From IMG/VR virus record IMGVR_UViG_3300027503_000370, positions 1-24,675 of that record: 24,675 nt of DNA; one strand, written 5' to 3'. This stretch comes from a virus. The translations under genes and the position numbers were made by a program. Below, one piece after another: positions 21,100 through 24,675 of the stretch (position 1 is the stretch's first letter; every line of letters begins with the position of its first letter). The notes beneath the pieces were generated by a model. It was not told where the DNA came from. It worked only from the letters and a program-made list of their open reading frames with translations, and searched no databases.

Positions 21100-21633
21100 A
21101 TGAAAACAGTTGGTGATAAAATTGAAAAGTTTGCCGTAACAGGTGTTAATCCAGGTAAGGATGATTTCTTTACTATTACAGACGAAAGCTTCGCTGGCAA
21201 GTGGAAAGTAATCGTTTACTATCCAAAGGACTTTACATTCGTATGTCCAACTGAAATCGTTGCCTATGATAAGTTGGCAGGTGATTTCAAGGATCGTGAT
21301 GCTGTTCTACTAACAGGTTCAACAGACAACGAGTTCTGTAAACTTGCTTGGCAAAAAGCTCACCCCGATCTTGCTAAGATCACACACACTCAGTTTGCAG
21401 ACACACAGCGTGGCGAGTTGAGCTTGATTGAACAACTAGGTGTATTCTATGCTCCAGCAGGTGCCGCACTTCGTGCAACATTCATCGTTGATCCAGACAA
21501 CGTTATCCAACACGTTACTGTCAACAACTTGAACGTCGGCCGTAGCCCAGAAGAAACACTTCGTGTATTGGATGCATTGCAAACAGGTGAATTGTGCGCT
21601 TGCAACCGTACAGTTGGCGGCGAGACATTGTAA
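21100..21633 (+). CDS. ahpC: Peroxiredoxin, AhpC family
   Basis: A 177-residue 2-Cys peroxiredoxin that reduces hydrogen peroxide and organic peroxides. The peroxidatic Cys49 is in FTFVCPTEI, with the conserved Thr46 and Pro50 around it. The C-terminus has ELCACNRTV with Cys166 and Cys168, the C-x-C pair also found in mycobacterial AhpC, which is reduced by AhpD rather than AhpF. Consistent with that, ahpD follows one gene later. AAGGAG lies before the ATG. It is the first gene of the operon; the stop overlaps the next start (TAATG). A phage copy would protect the infected cell or virion assembly from peroxide. Confidence 0.93.
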   Translation: MKTVGDKIEKFAVTGVNPGKDDFFTITDESFAGKWKVIVYYPKDFTFVCPTEIVAYDKLAGDFKDRDAVLLTGSTDNEFCKLAWQKAHPDLAKITHTQFADTQRGELSLIEQLGVFYAPAGAALRATFIVDPDNVIQHVTVNNLNVGRSPEETLRVLDALQTGELCACNRTVGGETL

Positions 21634-22043
21634 TGTTAGACTGCCTAATACTAGGAGATAGTATTGCGGTGGGTACCGCCAATGTTCGTAAAGAATGTAT
21701 TAGTTACAGCATTGGCGGATATAACACTTGGCAATGGAATCGTAAATTTGCGGATAAGAATCTAGCAGCAAAATCTGTTATTATCAGTCTTGGTACTAAT
21801 GATCATAAAGGTGTGCATACCTTTAAAGAATTAGAATCAATGAGAGAACGAGTACAAGCAGATCGTGTATATTGGATACTTCCTCCCTGTAATAATAAAT
21901 TCTGTAAACCTGATGTAAACGAGATTGTAGAAATTATTGCTCGTAATTGGGGAGATACAATTATTAAAACAGAACGATTGCAAGCTGATGCAATACATCC
22001 TAGTTGGGCAGGTTATAAAGAACTAGCGGAGAAAACAAAATGA
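21633..22043 (+). CDS. SGNH/GDSL-type hydrolase, small
   Basis: A 136-residue protein starting at the ATG that shares a base with the ahpC stop (an earlier start at 21594 would lie inside ahpC). It has the SGNH family blocks: LILGDSIAVG with the nucleophilic Ser10, SLGTNDHKG (the Asn block) and DAIHPSWAGY with the catalytic Asp and His. The Gly block between them is weak. Such enzymes are esterases, lipases or deacetylases of sugars and lipids; the substrate is unknown. Its place between ahpC and ahpD, with ATGA coupling to the latter, is unusual and may reflect insertion into an ahpCD pair. Confidence 0.8.
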   Translation: MLDCLILGDSIAVGTANVRKECISYSIGGYNTWQWNRKFADKNLAAKSVIISLGTNDHKGVHTFKELESMRERVQADRVYWILPPCNNKFCKPDVNEIVEIIARNWGDTIIKTERLQADAIHPSWAGYKELAEKTK

Positions 22044-22546
22044 ACTTCAACGAAACAATTAAAGGCGCACTTCCAGAGTACGCTAAAGATACAAAACTAA
22101 ACCTAGATGCTGTTCTACTTCGCAGTACATTAGATCCGGACATTGCAATAGGTTGTGCTGTAGCTGCATTAGCCGCAACAGGCAACGGCAAGGTTCTAAG
22201 TATTCTATTAGCAGATGCTCCAGTACACGGCGAAGCAGCAATGACAGCCGCAAGCATTATGGCACAGAACAATGTATGGTATCCATATGTTGAAATGGCA
22301 GATGATGAACAGCTAAAGGGATTGCCAGCTCAGTTACGTATGAATGCGATTGCTAGCCACGGTGGAACTACCAAGGCAAACTTTGAAGCATTTAGTTTGG
22401 CTGCTAGTATTGTGGGCAAATGCGAGTTTTGCGTAAAAGCCCATTACGATGGTTTGAAAACTATGGGTTATACTGTTGAGCAGTTGAGAGACATCGGCAG
22501 AATAGCGGCAGTAATGAATAGTGTAGCAAAGGTGCTGAATAGTTGA
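22040..22546 (+). CDS. ahpD: Alkyl hydroperoxidase D (AhpC reductase)
   Basis: A 168-residue AhpD with the core catalytic site: Glu116 in NFEAFSLAAS and Cys128, Cys131 and His135 in KCEFCVKAH. AhpD accepts electrons from a lipoyl protein and reduces AhpC; the C-x-C type of AhpC upstream fits. The start overlaps the SGNH gene (ATGA). Its last 38 codons, from Cys131 on, have a second version at 23491-23607 that is almost identical in protein (35 of 38 residues) but differs in 27 codons. An HNH gene starts 12 bases after the stop, so the 3' end has probably been exchanged during homing. Confidence 0.92.
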   Translation: MNFNETIKGALPEYAKDTKLNLDAVLLRSTLDPDIAIGCAVAALAATGNGKVLSILLADAPVHGEAAMTAASIMAQNNVWYPYVEMADDEQLKGLPAQLRMNAIASHGGTTKANFEAFSLAASIVGKCEFCVKAHYDGLKTMGYTVEQLRDIGRIAAVMNSVAKVLNS

Positions 22547-22552
22547 TAAATA
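22545..22552 (+). promoter_or_regulatory. T4-late-like promoter (GATAAATA), predicted leaderless HNH transcript
   Basis: It overlaps the ahpD TGA. T4 spacing puts the first transcribed base at 22558, the A of the HNH ATG, as also seen at 16038. Confidence 0.45.
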
Positions 22553-22557
22553 TTTCT

Positions 22558-23244
22558 ATGAGAGACCGATCTTATAGAAAAATATACAAACAGCACTACG
22601 GTGAAATCCCCGTTGATGCTGATGGACGATCTTTTGAAATCCATCACATCGATGGGGATCACTCTAATAATAATCCTCTAAATCTTAAAGCAGTCACTAT
22701 CCAGGAACACTACGACATACACTACAGTCAAGGAGACTGGTATGCTTGTTTGTTGATTTCCGGAGCACTAGATATTACACCAGAAGAGAAGTCTAATCTA
22801 TCAAGATTAGGAGCACTCAAAGCAGTTGAGAATGGAACCCATAACTTTCTTGGTGGCAAGATACAAAAGCAAGCACAAGACAGATTAGTCGAAGCAGGCA
22901 ATCATCACTGGCAAGATAGTGAAAAGGCAAGTAAAAGAAACTTAAAGCGAATAGCCGAAGGCAACCATACATTTTTGGATAAAGATTGGGCCCGTAAAAA
23001 AGAGTTAGAAAAAGTCAAGAACGGAACACATCCGTTTTTGGGCGGAGCAGTTTCTCGCCAAACTAATGAGAAACGAGTAGCGGAAGGAACCCATAACTTT
23101 TTGGGCGGCAAATCTGTAAAGAATCAACTGGCTAACGGAACACATCCAAGCCAAATCAAAAAAGTCTGCCCGCATTGTAGCAAAACGGTTAGTTCCGGAA
23201 TGTTTAATCGTTGGCACGGCGATAACTGTAAGAACAAGGAATAA
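22558..23244 (+). CDS. HNH homing endonuclease with repeated DNA-binding motifs and zinc finger
   Basis: I start this at ATG 22558 rather than the TTG at 22543, which overlaps ahpD. About 228 residues: FEIHHIDGDHSNNNPLNLKA followed by EHYDIHY gives the HNH nuclease core near the N-terminus. The middle holds at least five related units (NGTHNFLGG, EAGNHHWQD, EGNHTFLDKD, NGTHPFLGG, EGTHNFLGG) of the kind that bind DNA in NUMOD-type homing enzymes. The C-terminus is a zinc-finger-like CPHC with GMFNRWHGDNC. It is free-standing and located between two versions of the ahpD 3' end, its probable home site. Confidence 0.88.
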   Translation: MRDRSYRKIYKQHYGEIPVDADGRSFEIHHIDGDHSNNNPLNLKAVTIQEHYDIHYSQGDWYACLLISGALDITPEEKSNLSRLGALKAVENGTHNFLGGKIQKQAQDRLVEAGNHHWQDSEKASKRNLKRIAEGNHTFLDKDWARKKELEKVKNGTHPFLGGAVSRQTNEKRVAEGTHNFLGGKSVKNQLANGTHPSQIKKVCPHCSKTVSSGMFNRWHGDNCKNKE

Positions 23245-23247
23245 ATA
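23240..23247 (+). promoter_or_regulatory. T4-late-like promoter (AATAAATA) over a stop codon
   Basis: It contains the HNH TAA and lies 15 bases before the ATG at 23255, implying a two-base leader. Confidence 0.45.
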
Positions 23248-23254
23248 CTACATT

Positions 23255-23488
23255 ATGAAAACACTTAGAGATTACATTAACTTAATAGAAACCGCCCAGC
23301 AAGGTGTGGCGGAAGGCTCTTTAGAAGAATACGGCGATACTAACAAAGGTCAAAAACAGTTGGCAAAGGTTCATAAACGAGCAGTAGATAGAGTGACTTC
23401 TAAGCAAGCAGACACTGATCCTAAGTATGCTAAGAAAAATCAAGATACTGCTAATGCCTCGTGGGAAAGATTGAAAGATAAAGATTAA
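23255..23488 (+). CDS. Small charged protein with capsid-targeting-like N-terminus
   Basis: A 77-residue protein that begins MKTLRDYINLIETAQQGVAE. LIE at residues 10-12 matches the prohead-protease site and the start is close in plan to T4 internal-protein leaders (MKTYQEFIAE). The rest is hydrophilic and basic, with DTANASWERLKDKD at the end. It lies between the HNH gene and the displaced ahpD tail, so it was carried in with the element or inserted at the same place. Packaging in the head is inferred; function unknown. Confidence 0.65.
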   Translation: MKTLRDYINLIETAQQGVAEGSLEEYGDTNKGQKQLAKVHKRAVDRVTSKQADTDPKYAKKNQDTANASWERLKDKD

Positions 23489-23490
23489 CC

Positions 23491-23607
23491 TGCGTAAAAG
23501 CACACTACGACACACTCAAGAAGGAAGGCTACACTGTAGAACAGCTTCGTGACATTGGACGTATTGCCGCAGTAATGAACTCGGTTGCCAAAGTTTTAAA
23601 CAGTTAA
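23491..23607 (+). pseudogene. Displaced second copy of the ahpD 3' end (38 codons)
   Basis: The bases from 23491 encode CVKAHYDTLKKEGYTVEQLR and then a tail equal to that of AhpD, ending VLNS and TAA. No start codon or full-length frame precedes it; the upstream frame stops at 23486-23488. Compared with codons 131-168 of ahpD, only three residues differ, while 24 further codons differ silently. The shared 5' edge is TGCGTAAAAGC. It is the remnant of an earlier ahpD end, or a donor segment, left after insertion of the HNH element. Confidence 0.88.
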
Positions 23608-23621
23608 AATTTTACTGTAAT

Positions 23622-23647
23622 AAAAAAGCCCCTTCCGGGGCTTTTTT
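23622..23647. terminator. Bidirectional terminator between convergent units
   Basis: AAAAAAGCCCC (23622-23632) and GGGGCTTTTTT (23637-23647) pair around TTCC. It serves the rightward ahp/HNH unit and the leftward terC gene, whose stop codon lies within it. Confidence 0.9.
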
Positions 23648-24335
23648 ATGATTTGAACAAATACTTTTTGTGCAAATGTAATCTAGCCTTGTTATACTGA
23701 ACAGCAGTGATAACAAATGCAGCCAACCAAGGTAAAGGTTTAGCCACAATAGGTTCTAACCCTGCCCACCAGCTAGCCATCAATGGTTCTTTCATTAGCA
23801 TTAGCATTGCCACAGCAAACAATACAAACGAACCTGCAAATACTGTGTCGGGCCAACGTTGTAGTATCTTGCTGACCATAGTAGCACCAAACAGGATAAT
23901 TGGCACACTGATCAACAATCCAGCGGCGACTAAAACAAAACTACCATTAGCGGCTGCGGCAATGCCTAAGGCATTATCTATGCCCATAACAGCATCAGCG
24001 ACTACGATAGTACCAATTGCACCCCAGAAGGTGTCCTTGGCTTCGATGTTGTGTTCGTCGTGATTGAACACCAACTTCCAACCAATCCATATCAGTGCGG
24101 CAGCACCAATAGCACGTAAGCCTGGGATCATCAGCAAGTAGGTTAATGCCGCCACTGATACAAAACGTATAGCAATAGCACCAAAAGTACCCCAGAAGAT
24201 TGCCTTCTTGCGTAAGTGGTCTGGTAATTTGTTAGCCGCCATCCCAATAACAAGAGCGTTATCACCGGCTAATACAATGTCTATCAAAATGATAGCGAGA
24301 AATGCCCATAGGGCTTGTAATGTAAATAATTCCAT
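23646..24335 (-). CDS. terC: TerC-family integral membrane protein, likely Mn2+ exporter
   Basis: A 229-residue membrane protein with seven or so hydrophobic segments. The TerC family hallmarks are present: IDIVLAGDNALVIG in the first segment and DAVMGIDNALGIAAAANG in the middle, both with the Asp-Asn pair thought to bind metal. A His-rich loop (NHDEHNIEAKD) lies between them. Members such as E. coli Alx and Bacillus MeeF/YkoY act on manganese. AAGGAG lies before the ATG. A yybP-ykoY type riboswitch is in the leader (24411-24510), so expression is expected to rise with Mn2+. It is transcribed opposite to most genes, sharing a terminator with the ahp unit. Finding it among phage genes is unusual. 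Confidence 0.9.
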   Translation of the reverse strand: MELFTLQALWAFLAIILIDIVLAGDNALVIGMAANKLPDHLRKKAIFWGTFGAIAIRFVSVAALTYLLMIPGLRAIGAAALIWIGWKLVFNHDEHNIEAKDTFWGAIGTIVVADAVMGIDNALGIAAAANGSFVLVAAGLLISVPIILFGATMVSKILQRWPDTVFAGSFVLFAVAMLMLMKEPLMASWWAGLEPIVAKPLPWLAAFVITAVQYNKARLHLHKKYLFKS

Positions 24336-24392
24336 TTTACAACTCCTTAAAAGAGTATGTTATGGAAATACAATAAGAGAAGATGTTTAGAT

Positions 24393-24510
24393 CCATAATA
24401 TACTCGATATTATGGTCTTGTCCGAGACCCATTCTCTCTATGCACCGGGTTGTAAAACCGAAATGACGATGTATAGAACTCTTAAAAAGAGCGGACTACT
24501 CCCCACACAC
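24393..24510 (-). promoter_or_regulatory. yybP-ykoY manganese riboswitch plus alternate hairpin before terC
   Basis: Read on the minus strand, the leader has GGGGAGTAGTCC at its 5' side and CGGACAAGACC at its 3' side, both strongly conserved in the yybP-ykoY class, with two stems between (CGCTC/GAG-type and the CATCGTCA...CCGGTGCAT region). The closing stem P1 pairs TGTGG (24507-24503) with CCATA (24415-24411). The same CCATA also forms the left arm of a nine-pair hairpin CCATAATAT/ATATTATGG (24415-24393), so the two structures exclude each other. This is the usual form of a riboswitch that controls translation or transcription of a downstream Mn2+ protein. The match is by eye. Confidence 0.85.
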
Positions 24511-24511
24511 G

Positions 24512-24519
24512 TATTTATG
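24512..24519 (-). promoter_or_regulatory. T4-late-like promoter (CATAAATA) for the terC leader
   Basis: It lies immediately upstream of the riboswitch, with the predicted start near 24506. If used, it ties terC to the phage transcription programme. Confidence 0.4.
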
Positions 24520-24523
24520 CAAT

Positions 24524-24613
24524 ATCATTTTAATGATTTTACGTATGGTTTTTGTGGTGTTTTTGTCTTATACTAACGATACATACTAATGCAGTATGTT
24601 TTTATAAAGGAGA
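24524..24613 (+). promoter_or_regulatory. Divergent control region before pqqA
   Basis: A TATACT -10-like box (24569-24574) lacks a convincing -35. The inverted repeat ACATACT/AGTATGT (24581-24587 and 24593-24599) could be an operator or a leader hairpin. Another repeat, ATCATT/AATGAT (24524-24537), lies between this and the terC promoter. AAAGGAG (24607-24613) is the ribosome site, seven bases from the pqqA ATG. Confidence 0.5.
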
Positions 24614-24619
24614 AACATT

Positions 24620-24675
24620 ATGTGGACTAAACCAGAAGCAGTTGAAATGCGCTACGGTTTTGAAGTTACAATGTA
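24620..24675 (+). CDS. pqqA: PQQ precursor peptide PqqA, cut by the window edge
   Basis: The visible 18 codons plus two bases read MWTKPEAVEMRYGFEVTM and then, very probably, Tyr. PqqA peptides are about 22-30 residues, commonly start with MWTKP, and carry the strictly conserved E-x3-Y whose Glu and Tyr are cross-linked by PqqE to form pyrroloquinoline quinone, the cofactor of methanol dehydrogenase. Here that core is FEVTMY. The ribosome site AAAGGAG and start are clear. Only the precursor is visible; whether pqqB-E follow is unknown. Its presence beside terC and phage genes suggests either an auxiliary metabolic gene in a methylotroph phage or a host segment. Confidence 0.88.
   Translation, partial: MWTKPEAVEMRYGFEVTM

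Noticed and set aside
22840-23150. Repeated GGAACCCATAACTTT-like segments as a repeat array or CRISPR
   Set aside because: They are in frame within the HNH gene, unequal in spacing, and encode the repeated THNFLGG DNA-binding units.
23707-24063. A plus-strand 118-codon frame inside terC
   Set aside because: It is the antisense shadow of the TerC membrane segments; the minus-strand protein has clear family motifs.

Overview
The window looks like part of a large T4-like (myovirus-type) phage genome, or a stretch of one, whose host is probably a methylotrophic betaproteobacterium of the Methylophilales type. Phage nature is supported by dense, mostly co-directional genes with ATGA/TAATG overlaps, small conserved phage proteins, a beta-helix tail spike, a virion-type M15 peptidase, a class I ribonucleotide reductase (RNR) cluster, a PD-(D/E)XK nuclease, an HNH homing endonuclease, and at least a dozen copies of a TAAATA motif resembling the T4 late promoter (TATAAATA). 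The host guess rests on the tmRNA tag ANDTRFALAA, close to the betaproteobacterial ANDERFALAA, and on a PQQ precursor gene (pqqA) at the right edge. Host assignment is inference. A chimeric assembly at the right end cannot be excluded, but a late-promoter-like site in front of terC argues against it.

Layout. 1-465 (minus): three small genes, including a possible phasin start. 625-4102 (plus): a tightly overlapped cassette with a Pol-beta-like nucleotidyltransferase, two basic Cys-containing proteins and a ligase-like protein. Most carry a short N-terminus ending in (L/I)xE that resembles the T4 capsid-targeting sequence cut by the prohead protease. 4189-6228: a monocistronic structural candidate, two small conserved proteins and a possible holin pair. 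6257-8399: acidic scaffold-like and coiled-coil proteins. 8434-11176: nuclease and tail spike. 11219-16042: nrdA, iscU, iscA, nrdB, a small gene, a glutaredoxin and an Sm-like protein. 16051-18326: M15 peptidase, a DUF454 membrane protein, small proteins and a tRNA whose best fold has anticodon CUA. 18409-19869: a zinc-ribbon structural candidate and a conserved gene with an in-frame TAG at codon 3.

19883-20225 encodes a circularly permuted two-piece tmRNA. 20227-24675 is rich in host-like accessory genes: an outer-membrane barrel with its own sigma70 promoter and a 20-bp palindrome, ahpC, an SGNH hydrolase, ahpD, an HNH element, a recoded duplicate of the ahpD 3' end, terC behind a yybP-ykoY manganese riboswitch, and the start of pqqA.

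Together the genes suggest a virus that supplies its own dNTP synthesis with iron-sulfur and thiol support, ribosome rescue, peroxide defence and metal handling, and that may package DNA/RNA end-processing enzymes in its capsid. The points most worth pursuing are the amber codon with its candidate suppressor tRNA, the homing element with the recoded ahpD tail, the packaged nucleotidyltransferase/ligase cassette, and phage-borne terC and pqqA.
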